Source: Hydrogenophaga sp.
Lineage (GTDB): Bacteria; Pseudomonadota; Gammaproteobacteria; Burkholderiales; Burkholderiaceae_C
Length of the DNA stretch: 33,907 nucleotides
NCBI RefSeq assembly: GCF_028698005.1
Contig: NZ_JAQVEJ010000008.1
Coordinates: forward strand, 1 to 33,907
Reading direction: 5' to 3'
The translations under genes and the position numbers were made by a program. The notes beneath the pieces were generated by a model. The model was not told where the DNA came from and made no database searches. It saw only the letters and a list, made by a program, of their open reading frames with translations. Below, piece by piece: positions 8,289-16,319 of the stretch; positions within the stretch are counted from its first letter, which is position 1, and each line of letters starts with the position of its first letter.

Positions 8289-9283
8289 GCAGCACGCCTT
8301 TGGTGGTGGCCACCGACCTGGCCAAGACCTTCGATGTGTCAGCGCCGTGGCTGAACCGGGTGCTGGATCGCAAGCCCCGGCAGTGGCTGCGCGCGGTCGA
8401 TGGCGTGAGCTTCGAGATCCCGCGGGGCCAGACGCTGGCGCTGGTGGGCGAGTCCGGTTGTGGCAAGAGCACGGTCGCGCGCCTGCTGGTGGGGCTGTAC
8501 GAACCTTCGCGTGGCCGTTTTGCGTTCGATGGCCAGGATGCCCATGCGGCCTACCGCACCCCGCAGGGGCGGCAGTTGCGCCGGCGCATTCAGATGATCT
8601 TCCAGGATCCGTACGCCAGCCTGAACCCGCGCTGGCGGGTCGAGGACATCGTTGCCGAGCCTTTGCGCGAGCACGGCATCCTGGACGATGAGTCGGCCTT
8701 GCGGGCCCGGGTGGACGAATTGCTGCAGTCGGTGGGCCTGTCGGCGCAGGATCGGGCGAAGTTCCCGCACCAGTTCTCGGGCGGACAACGCCAGCGCATT
8801 TCGATCGCCCGCGCGCTGGCCACGCACCCCGAGTTCCTGGTTTGCGACGAGCCGACGTCGGCGCTGGATGTGTCGGTGCAGGCGCAGGTGCTCAACATCA
8901 TGAAGGACCTGCAGCGCCAGCAGGGGCTGACCTATCTGTTCATCAGCCACAACCTGGCGGTGGTGCGGCACGTGAGCGACCGGGTGGGGGTGATGTACCT
9001 GGGGCGCCTGGTGGAGCTGGCCGACAAGCACACGCTGTTCACCGCTCCGCGTCATCCCTATACGCGCATGTTGCTGGATGCCATCCCGAAGATGCACGAT
9101 ACCGGCAAGGCGCGCACCCCGGTGCAGGGCGAGGTGCCCAATCCGCTCAACCCCCCGGGTGGCTGTGCGTTCCATCCGCGCTGTCCGCATGCGAACGAGC
9201 GTTGCCGCAACGAGCGGCCGGCGCTGCAGGACGTCGATGGCGTTCGCGTGGCGTGCCACGCGGTGGAGGAAGGACGGATCTGA
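8285..9283 (+). CDS. ABC transporter ATP-binding protein, DppF/OppF type
   Basis: A 332-residue partner ATPase, start ATG overlapping the preceding stop (ATGA). Walker A is GESGCGKS (about 55-62), the Q-loop region is [15 protein letters not shown], the signature is FSGGQRQRI, Walker B is [21 protein letters not shown], and the switch is FISHNLAVV. The C-terminal extension [15 protein letters not shown] and [15 protein letters not shown] marks the OppF subgroup. It is the last gene of the operon; only 22 bases separate it from the convergent hexR stop and no T-rich terminator was seen there. Confidence 0.95.
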   Translation: MSSTPLVVATDLAKTFDVSAPWLNRVLDRKPRQWLRAVDGVSFEIPRGQTLALVGESGCGKSTVARLLVGLYEPSRGRFAFDGQDAHAAYRTPQGRQLRRRIQMIFQDPYASLNPRWRVEDIVAEPLREHGILDDESALRARVDELLQSVGLSAQDRAKFPHQFSGGQRQRISIARALATHPEFLVCDEPTSALDVSVQAQVLNIMKDLQRQQGLTYLFISHNLAVVRHVSDRVGVMYLGRLVELADKHTLFTAPRHPYTRMLLDAIPKMHDTGKARTPVQGEVPNPLNPPGGCAFHPRCPHANERCRNERPALQDVDGVRVACHAVEEGRI

Positions 9284-9305
9284 CGCCTGGGCGTGGGTGC
9301 GCAGC

Positions 9306-10154
9306 TTATGCGTACCGTTTGCTCCTCAGATTGTTTTTCATCTCCATGAGCAGTGGTTGCAGTTTGGTGCCACCGATGCGCAGGGCCAGGCAGGTGGCCA
9401 TGACGTCGATGATCATCAGGTGCATCAGACGCGAGGTCATGGGGCTGTAGCGGTCGTAGCCCTCCGGGTGGTCGGCGGCCAGATGGATGTGGCCGGCAAT
9501 GGCCAGCGGCGATCCGCTGGCGGTGATGGTGATGACGGTGGCACCGTGCTTGCGGGCGATGTCGGCGGCATCCATCAGGTCGCGCGTGCGGCCCGAGTTG
9601 GAGATGATGACCACGCAGTCGCCGGGACCCAGCAGGGAGGCGCTCATCACCTGCATGTGGCCGTCGCTGTAGGCGATGGCGTTGAGCCCCAGGCGAAAGA
9701 ACTTGTGCTGCGCGTCCTGCGCCACGATGCCCGAGTTGCCGGCACCGAAGAACTCGATGCGCCCGCGCCTGCGGTAGGTCTCCATCAAGGCGTCAACGGC
9801 CTTCTCGATGGCATGGCTGGAGGCGTCGTTGCGGTACTTCAGGAAGGCGGCGACGGTGTTGTCGATCACCTTGACCAGCACGTCGCCGACCTTGTCGTCG
9901 GCGTCGACGCTGCGGTGGATGAAGGGTACCCCTTCGCTGACGGTGCCGGCGAGTTTGAGCTTGAAATCCGACAGGCCGTCGTAGCCCATGCTGCGGCAAA
10001 AGCGCACCACGGTGGGCTTGCTGACGTGGGCACGCTCGGCCAGTTCGGCCACCGGCAGGCTGGCGAAACTGCGTGGGTCGGCCAGCACGAGCCGGCCCAC
10101 GCGCTGTTCGGCGGGCGCCAGCGAGGGCAGCGAGGCTTTGATGCGGTCCAGCAT
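9306..10154 (-). CDS. hexR: HexR-like transcriptional regulator (RpiR/MurR family)
   Basis: A 282-residue regulator. Residues 1-75 form an RpiR-type helix-turn-helix (LPSLAPAEQRVGRLVLADP, then VAELAERAHVSKPTVVRFCRSMGYDGLSDFKLKL), and about 115-260 a sugar-phosphate isomerase (SIS) domain (RIEFFGAGNSGIVAQDAQHKF, VIISNSGRTRDLMDAA). In proteobacteria HexR senses KDPG and represses Entner-Doudoroff and related central-carbon genes. The hexR name rests on full length, divergence from transaldolase and the HexR-type palindrome between the two genes. The start is the ATG at 10154, because the open frame continues far upstream through the transaldolase antisense without a better start; no clear ribosome site precedes it. 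It probably represses itself and tal. Confidence 0.85.
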   Translation of the reverse strand: MLDRIKASLPSLAPAEQRVGRLVLADPRSFASLPVAELAERAHVSKPTVVRFCRSMGYDGLSDFKLKLAGTVSEGVPFIHRSVDADDKVGDVLVKVIDNTVAAFLKYRNDASSHAIEKAVDALMETYRRRGRIEFFGAGNSGIVAQDAQHKFFRLGLNAIAYSDGHMQVMSASLLGPGDCVVIISNSGRTRDLMDAADIARKHGATVITITASGSPLAIAGHIHLAADHPEGYDRYSPMTSRLMHLMIIDVMATCLALRIGGTKLQPLLMEMKNNLRSKRYA

Positions 10155-10193
10155 GGCGAGGTACGTTGTGGCGGCCGGGATTACATGATCCGG

Positions 10194-10208
10194 TGAAATC
10201 CGATTACA
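10194..10208. promoter_or_regulatory. Candidate HexR operator between hexR and tal
   Basis: TGAAATCCGATTACA matches the published proteobacterial HexR palindrome TGTAATTAAATTACA in architecture (6-3-6) and in 11 of 12 arm positions. A further half-site, GGATTACA, lies at 10178-10185. The palindrome sits between the two divergent starts and just upstream of a GATAAT box for tal, where bound HexR would block transcription. Seen directly; binding is inferred. Confidence 0.7.
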
Positions 10209-10211
10209 CCC

Positions 10212-10217
10212 GATAAT
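10212..10217 (+). promoter_or_regulatory. Possible -10 box of tal promoter
   Basis: GATAAT differs from the consensus TATAAT at one base. No good -35 element is seen at 16-18 bases, as expected of a regulated promoter. If used, transcription would begin within a base or two of the tal ATG at 10225, giving a leaderless message. Confidence 0.35.
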
Positions 10218-10224
10218 CGGGCCC

Positions 10225-11172
10225 ATGAACCAGCTCGAAGCCCTCAAACAGCACACGACCGTGGTCGCCGATACGGGTGACTTCCACCAGATCGCTGCCT
10301 TCGCGCCGCGCGACGCGACGACCAATCCCTCGCTGGTGCTCAAGGCGGTGCAAAAAACCGAGTATGCGCACCTGCTTCGGGAAACGGTGGCCCGGTATGG
10401 CTCGCAGGGGCTGGACGAGACCATGAACCGCCTGCTGGTGCGTTTCGGCTGCGAGATCCTGCGGCACATTCCGGGACGCGTCTCGACCGAGGTCGATGCG
10501 CGTCTGAGCTTCGACACCGAGGCCACCGTCACCCGTGCGCGCCGCATCATCGACCTGTACCAGGGGGAGGGCGTGCATGTGGACCGCATCCTGATCAAGA
10601 TTGCCTCGACCTGGGAGGGCATCCAGGCGGCGGCCCGCCTGGAGCGCGAGGGCATCCACACCAACCTGACGCTGCTGTTCAGCTTCTGCCAGGCGGTGGC
10701 TTGCGGCCAGGCCAAGGTGCAACTGATTTCACCCTTCGTGGGGCGCATTTACGACTGGTACAAGAAGCAGGCCGGGGCCGGCTGGGACGAGGCGGCTCAT
10801 GCCGGCGCCAACGACCCGGGCGTGCGGTCGGTCAGGCGCATTTACGATTTCTACAAAAAATACGGCATTGCCACCGAGGTGATGGGGGCGAGCTTTCGCA
10901 ACGTGGGTCAGATCACCGCGCTGGCGGGTTGTGACCTGCTGACCATCAGCCCGGAGCTGCTGGCGCAACTGGCTGCCAGTGAGGCACCGCTGTCGCGTGC
11001 GCTCGATGCCGAAGCGGCCATGGCGCAGGACATTCCGTTCGTCACCTATGACGAGGCGAGTTTCCGTTATGCACTGAACGAAGACGCCATGGCGACGGAG
11101 AAGCTGGCCGAGGGCATCCGGGCGTTTGCCGCCGATACCGTCAAACTCGAGGCGCTGATGCAGGCGGTCTGA
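10225..11172 (+). CDS. tal: Transaldolase (class I)
   Basis: A 315-residue cytoplasmic enzyme, the usual length of TalB-type transaldolases. It transfers a dihydroxyacetone unit between sedoheptulose 7-phosphate and glyceraldehyde 3-phosphate in the pentose-phosphate pathway. The Schiff-base Lys is K125 in [12 protein letters not shown]. Other family blocks are [12 protein letters not shown] near the N-terminus, [36 protein letters not shown] and [14 protein letters not shown]. It starts 70 bases from the divergent hexR start, with no Shine-Dalgarno sequence. Control by HexR is likely from the intervening operator. Confidence 0.96.
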   Translation: MNQLEALKQHTTVVADTGDFHQIAAFAPRDATTNPSLVLKAVQKTEYAHLLRETVARYGSQGLDETMNRLLVRFGCEILRHIPGRVSTEVDARLSFDTEATVTRARRIIDLYQGEGVHVDRILIKIASTWEGIQAAARLEREGIHTNLTLLFSFCQAVACGQAKVQLISPFVGRIYDWYKKQAGAGWDEAAHAGANDPGVRSVRRIYDFYKKYGIATEVMGASFRNVGQITALAGCDLLTISPELLAQLAASEAPLSRALDAEAAMAQDIPFVTYDEASFRYALNEDAMATEKLAEGIRAFAADTVKLEALMQAV

Positions 11173-11183
11173 GTCGCGCCGGC

Positions 11184-11203
11184 CAGGGCCTGCTCAGGCC
11201 CTG
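11184..11203. other. Inverted repeat between convergent tal and mnmD
   Basis: CAGGGCCTG (11184-11192) and CAGGCCCTG (11195-11203) are exact inverted copies two bases apart, forming an 8-9 bp hairpin in either transcript. They fill the 35-base gap between the two convergent stop codons. No T-run follows on either strand, so this is at best a pause or 3'-end barrier rather than a canonical terminator. Confidence 0.5.
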
Positions 11204-11207
11204 TCGG

Positions 11208-11984
11208 TCATTCCGGATGGTCTGGCAGGGGCTGCCCCCAGCGCGCCACGAGGCAGTGGCGCTTCGGAGGCAGCCCGTTTCTTTTGGCGACGGCAAAGCC
11301 GGCATCGGCCAGGGCATCGCGCACGCCCCGGGCGACGCACCAGGTGGCCGCCCGGGTGCCGGGGCGGGCGAGACGACCGATGGCCCGCATGATCCCGGGT
11401 GACCACATGGCGGGGTTGAGCCGGGGGGTGAAGCCGTCAAGGAAAACCGAATCGATGGCGGCCTCGGCGCTGGCCGGTCGCGCCATGCCCTGCAGGGCGG
11501 GCAGGGCCTCGCCGACGTGCAGGCGCAGGCGGATGGCACCCTGTTCGAGCAGGAGCTCGCCGGTGTCCAGCAGGCCGGACCAATGGGCGGCCAGGGTATG
11601 GGCCTGGGTCTGGAGTTCGGGGAAGGGGAGGGCGCCGCGCATGATGTCGTCGGCGCTGGGCGGGAAGGCTTCGGTGGCTTCGTAGACGAGGGTGGTCGGG
11701 CGTTGCGGGTCGCGCCGCCAGAGTTGCCAGGCGGCCAGAAAGTTGAGGCCGAGGCCGAACCCGTTCTCGAGGATGCGCCATGACGGCCGGCCGGCCCAGG
11801 CCGTGGTGGCCATGGGTGTGCCATCGGATGCGCACAGGCCGCAGCCAGCCAGGAACACGTGCCGCGCCTGTGCCAGACCGCCCAGGCCATCCGTCCCTTC
11901 ACTGCGGTAGCGGTCGCCGAAGCGGGGGCTGTAGGGGGCGCCTTGTTCGTCCCAGGCCACGGGTGGGGTGTTGTCGGTATTCAT
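11208..11984 (-). CDS. mnmD: Stand-alone MnmD-type tRNA mnm5s2U34 methyltransferase (MnmC N-terminal domain)
   Basis: A 258-residue protein matching only the methyltransferase half of MnmC. The SAM-binding motif is ENGFGLGLNFLAAW, and the MnmC-specific block is VFLDGFTPRLNPAMWSPGIMRAIGRLARPG, followed by KRNGLPPKRHCLVARW, after which the gene stops. MnmC/MnmD adds the last methyl group to nm5s2U at tRNA wobble position 34. In many proteobacteria a C-terminal FAD oxidase domain is fused (about 650 residues total); here it is absent, and no such gene lies in the window. The ATG at 11984 is preceded by GGTGG and begins MNTDNTPPVAWDEQGAPYSPRFGD, the family N-terminus. It lies downstream of groL but is separated from it by a strong terminator, so it probably has its own promoter. 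Confidence 0.85.
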   Translation of the reverse strand: MNTDNTPPVAWDEQGAPYSPRFGDRYRSEGTDGLGGLAQARHVFLAGCGLCASDGTPMATTAWAGRPSWRILENGFGLGLNFLAAWQLWRRDPQRPTTLVYEATEAFPPSADDIMRGALPFPELQTQAHTLAAHWSGLLDTGELLLEQGAIRLRLHVGEALPALQGMARPASAEAAIDSVFLDGFTPRLNPAMWSPGIMRAIGRLARPGTRAATWCVARGVRDALADAGFAVAKRNGLPPKRHCLVARWGQPLPDHPE

Positions 11985-12024
11985 TGGCCACCGGCGCCTG
12001 GCGGCGTGCGGAGTGTGTGTTTCA

Positions 12025-12063
12025 CAAAAACAAGAAACCCCGCGAATCGCTTCGCGGGGTTTC
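12025..12063 (-). terminator. Rho-independent terminator of groESL
   Basis: GAAACCCCGCGAA (12034-12046) and TTCGCGGGGTTTC (12051-12063) form a perfect 13-bp stem with a four-base loop. On the minus strand it is followed by TTGTTTTTG, so it terminates transcription coming from groL, 47 bases after its stop. Confidence 0.93.
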
Positions 12064-12109
12064 AATCAGGACGTCAGAGCGGAAGCCCGCCCTGGCGGCG
12101 CTGGGGGTA

Positions 12110-13765
<1,656 letters not shown>

Positions 13766-13790
13766 TCAATGTTCGGTTGCGACGGGCAAA

Positions 13791-14081
13791 TTACTTCTCG
13801 ACGACGGCGAAGAGGTCGTCTTCCTTCATGACCAGCAGTTCGTCGCCGTCGACCTTGACGGTCTGACCGCTGTACTTGCCGAACAGGACGCGGTCGCCGA
13901 CCTTCACGCTCAGGGGCTTGACTTCACCCTTGTCGTTGGTCTTGCCCGGGCCGACGGCCAGCACTTCACCCTGATCGGGCTTTTCGGCGGCGTTGTCGGG
14001 GATCACGATGCCCGAGGCGGTCTTGGTTTCGTTTTCCAGGCGCTTGACGATCACGCGATCGGCGAGAGGACGAAGTTTCAT
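13791..14081 (-). CDS. groS: Co-chaperonin GroES (Cpn10, 96 aa)
   Basis: The 96-residue lid of the GroEL chamber. It starts [18 protein letters not shown] and contains the mobile-loop region [18 protein letters not shown] and the core [37 protein letters not shown]. The ATG at 14081 has AGGAGATG just upstream; an open extension to 14120 has no such site and is not part of the family. It is the first gene of the groESL operon, with an exact CIRCE element and a consensus-like promoter about 90-145 bases upstream. Confidence 0.98.
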   Translation of the reverse strand: MKLRPLADRVIVKRLENETKTASGIVIPDNAAEKPDQGEVLAVGPGKTNDKGEVKPLSVKVGDRVLFGKYSGQTVKVDGDELLVMKEDDLFAVVEK

Positions 14082-14171
14082 TGCATCTCCTGATGAGGAT
14101 GGTTGGATGACATCGGACATATGGACCGGAGCCGGAGCGGCACCGGCCGCAAGTCGGTGTGAGGCGGCTTG

Positions 14172-14198
14172 TTAGCACTCAACCTCAGCGAGTGCTAA
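14172..14198 (-). promoter_or_regulatory. CIRCE operator (HrcA binding site) of groESL
   Basis: TTAGCACTC (14172-14180), nine spacer bases, then GAGTGCTAA (14190-14198): an exact match to the CIRCE consensus 9-N9-9. It abuts the -10 box of the groS promoter and covers the predicted transcription start, so HrcA would repress groESL until heat or misfolding titrates GroEL. Confidence 0.97.
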
Positions 14199-14226
14199 TC
14201 ATAAGGGCCGATACCGGGGTTTTCAA
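14198..14226 (-). promoter_or_regulatory. groESL promoter
   Basis: On the minus strand TTGAAA (14226-14221), 17 bases, then TATGAT (14203-14198): a strong sigma-70 promoter with ideal spacing. The same bases read CTTGAAA and CCCTTATGAT, which also resemble a sigma-32 heat-shock promoter (CTTGAA, then CCCCAT-like), so dual recognition is possible. The start would fall near 14191, inside CIRCE. Confidence 0.8.
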
Positions 14227-14233
14227 GTGCTTC

Positions 14234-14276
14234 GATAGGGCAGTGATACTGTATTTAAAAACAGTAATGCCCTATC
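14234..14276. repeat. Extended inverted repeat enclosing the imuA LexA box
   Basis: GATAGGGCA (14234-14242) and its exact inverse TGCCCTATC (14268-14276) flank the LexA palindrome. The inner arms TACTGT/ACAGTA belong to the LexA box, and the outer arms are offset by four bases on the left (GTGA) and one on the right (A). The outer arms are not part of any known LexA consensus. They may bind a second factor or allow cruciform extrusion. Confidence 0.6.
14247..14266 (+). promoter_or_regulatory. LexA box (SOS operator) of imuA-imuB-dnaE2
   Basis: TACTGTATTTAAAAACAGTA carries the full CTGT-N8-ACAG core with TA at each end, essentially the E. coli/betaproteobacterial SOS box. It ends one base before a possible ATG at 14267 and 22 bases before the preferred imuA start at 14288. 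It lies only 20 bases from the -35 of the divergent groESL promoter. Confidence 0.92.
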
Positions 14277-14287
14277 ATTGGCCTGCC

Positions 14288-15064
14288 ATGACATCTTCTG
14301 CCACTGTGTTCAACACCTTGCCACGGTCCGTGGCTGCCGCCGTGTGGCGGGCCGACCAGCTCGGGACGGTCGCGCATGCGACGCTGTCCAGCGGGTTCGA
14401 TGTGCTGGACGCCGCCCTGCCCGGCGGCGGCTGGCCTTGCCGGGGTTTGACCGAGTTGCTGTGTTCGCAAGCGGGTGTGCTGGAGTGGCGCCTGCTGGGG
14501 CCGGCGCTGCGGGCGCAACAAGCCGGCCCGCAGGGGCCCCTGGTGCTGGTGGCGCCACCCTGGGTGCCCCATGTGCCGGGCCTGAGAAGCCTGGGCATCG
14601 ATGAGCGGCGGCTGGTCTGGATTGATGCACGGTCATCCGCCGAGCGGGTCTGGGTGGTCGAGCAGTTGCTGCGCGCGCATCCGGTCGGCAGCGTGCTGGC
14701 CTGGCTGCCCGATGTCCGGGCGGTGCAGTTGCGAAAACTGCAGGTGCTGGCGGGCCAGGCAGGCGTCGAGCACGGGCCGGTGTTCGTGTTTCGCGATGGC
14801 CCGGCGGCGCTGGATGCATCGCCCGTGCCTTTGCGTGTGCGGGTCAGGCCCGGGCCGGGCCTGATGTTGCAGGTCGAACTGCTCAAACGCCCGGGTGCTC
14901 CGCTGGACCGCGTGCTGACGCTGATGGCCGAACCACCGGGGTTGGCCGGATGGTTGCCATCGCCACGGTCTGCATCCTCTGTCATCTTGCCGGAGACCGC
15001 CGATGTGGTGGGCCGCTCTGCTGTCATCCGATCCCGCACGGTACAGCGCCCTGTCGCCCACTGA
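14288..15064 (+). CDS. imuA: ImuA, SOS mutagenesis accessory protein (RecA-like)
   Basis: A 258-residue protein of the ImuA/SulA-related RecA-fold group, first gene of the imuA-imuB-dnaE2 translesion cassette. Family landmarks are TGF-type SSGFDVLDAALPGGGWPCRGLTELLCSQAG (a degenerate Walker A region), then LVLVAPPWVPHVPGLRSLGIDERRLVWID and WVVEQLLRAHPVGSVLAWLPD. ImuA helps assemble ImuB and DnaE2 at damaged DNA and is thought to interact with RecA. Two in-frame ATGs, 14267 and 14288, are possible. The second is preferred because the first abuts the LexA box and would leave almost no leader; neither has a clear ribosome site. The 3' end overlaps imuB by 62 bases, indicating coupled translation. 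Confidence 0.9.
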   Translation: MTSSATVFNTLPRSVAAAVWRADQLGTVAHATLSSGFDVLDAALPGGGWPCRGLTELLCSQAGVLEWRLLGPALRAQQAGPQGPLVLVAPPWVPHVPGLRSLGIDERRLVWIDARSSAERVWVVEQLLRAHPVGSVLAWLPDVRAVQLRKLQVLAGQAGVEHGPVFVFRDGPAALDASPVPLRVRVRPGPGLMLQVELLKRPGAPLDRVLTLMAEPPGLAGWLPSPRSASSVILPETADVVGRSAVIRSRTVQRPVAH

Positions 15065-16307
15065 CGGGACGCAGGCGCTGGCGCTGTGGGCCCTGCAGTT
15101 CACGCCACGGGTGGCGCTGGTTGACGAGGCGGTGGTGATGGAAGTCGGGGCTTCGCTGAGGCTGTTCGGTGGTGCCCGCCGCCTGGCCGGCCGTGTGCGG
15201 TCCGAGGCAGCACCCCTGGGGGTGGATCGCATCGCCTGGGCACCCAATAGCCTGGCGGCGCTGGCCCTGGCCCGCGCCGGCCAGCCATGGTCGGCCGGGC
15301 GGCTGCAGACCTTGCCGCTGGCCAGCCTGAGCGCGGCACGGCCGCATGCGGCCGCCTTGGCCCGCATGGGCTGCAGGACGCTGGGCGCGCTGGACCAGTT
15401 GCCCCGGCCGGGTGTGGCACGCCGCTTCGGCCAGGCGCTGCTGGATGCGCTCGATCGTTTGTTCGGCCGGGCGCCGGAGAGCCACGTCTGGATCACGCCG
15501 CCCGAGCGCTTCGATGCGCGGATGGAACTCATGCACCGGGTGGATGCCGCCCCGGCGTTGCTGTCCGGCGCCCGCCGGCTGCTGTGGCAGATGGCGGGCT
15601 GGCTGGCCGCGCGGCACGCCGGCATCACCGCCTGCACCTTGCACTGGGCACACGATGCGATGCGTTCGCGTGGTGCGGGGGAGGGCGGGCAACTGGTGTT
15701 GCGCACGGCCGAGCCCACGCGCGATGTCGACTACCTGTGCCGTTTGCTGGCCGAGCATCTGGATCACGTGCAGTTGGCGGCGCCGGTCGGCGATCTGCGG
15801 CTGGAGGCTGGCGATACCGTTGCGTTGCCGGCCCGCCCTGCATCCTGGCTGCCCGGCGAAGCCGGTGAAGGCGAGCCGCTGTCGCGGGCACTGGAGCGTA
15901 TTGCCGCCCGGCTGGGGGAAGAGCGGGTGCGCCGTCCCGAGTTGCGCGAGGACCACCGGCCCGAATGGATGTGTGCATGGCGCCATGCCTTGCCGCTGGA
16001 TAGGGCGGCTGCTGGTGTGCTGGCCCCGTCCATGCACGCCATGCCGCAGCCGGGGTTCCTGCGGCCCGAGCCGCTGCGCCTGGCCGTGCGGGGAAACCGG
16101 CCGTGCTACCAGGGGGAACTGCAACTGCTGCTGGGGCCGCAGCGCCTGGAGTCCGGCTGGTGGGACGGCGACCACACGGCACCGGCGCAGCGCCTTGCGT
16201 TGCGCGATTACTGGTTGGCGTTGTCCGAGCAGGCGGGACTGCTGTGGGTATTCCAGACCCGGCTCGCTGCCGAGCCCGCGTGGTTCCTGCACGGGCATTT
16301 CGCCTGA
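15003..16307 (+). CDS. imuB: ImuB, catalytically inactive Y-family polymerase-like protein
   Basis: A 434-residue member of the Y-family DNA polymerase superfamily that acts as the mutasome hub rather than as an enzyme. It starts MWWAALLSSDPARYSALSPTD after GGAG, lacks the DxD of active polymerases, and carries the ImuB block LALWALQFTPRVALVDEAVVMEVGASLRLFGGARRL. A helix-hairpin-helix-like thumb region follows (ARMGCRTLGALDQLPRPGVARRFGQALLDALDRLFG). The C-terminal half contains REDHRPEWMCAW and YQGELQLLLGPQRLESGWWDGD, typical of ImuB. The canonical clamp-binding motif (QxxLF-like), expected around residues 270-290, is not recognisable; the sequence there reads ALPARPASWLPGEAGEG. LexA-controlled with imuA and dnaE2. 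Confidence 0.92.
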   Translation: MWWAALLSSDPARYSALSPTDGTQALALWALQFTPRVALVDEAVVMEVGASLRLFGGARRLAGRVRSEAAPLGVDRIAWAPNSLAALALARAGQPWSAGRLQTLPLASLSAARPHAAALARMGCRTLGALDQLPRPGVARRFGQALLDALDRLFGRAPESHVWITPPERFDARMELMHRVDAAPALLSGARRLLWQMAGWLAARHAGITACTLHWAHDAMRSRGAGEGGQLVLRTAEPTRDVDYLCRLLAEHLDHVQLAAPVGDLRLEAGDTVALPARPASWLPGEAGEGEPLSRALERIAARLGEERVRRPELREDHRPEWMCAWRHALPLDRAAAGVLAPSMHAMPQPGFLRPEPLRLAVRGNRPCYQGELQLLLGPQRLESGWWDGDHTAPAQRLALRDYWLALSEQAGLLWVFQTRLAAEPAWFLHGHFA

Positions 16308-16319
16308 GGGGGCGCCGCC

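Noticed and set aside
9306..10748. A possible 480-residue extended HexR
   Set aside because: The extra N-terminal part is antisense to transaldolase and the operator. The RpiR family N-terminus begins at the ATG at 10154.
11184..11203. The tal-mnmD inverted repeat as a bidirectional intrinsic terminator
   Set aside because: The stem is good, but neither strand has a T-run after it, so it is listed only as a hairpin.
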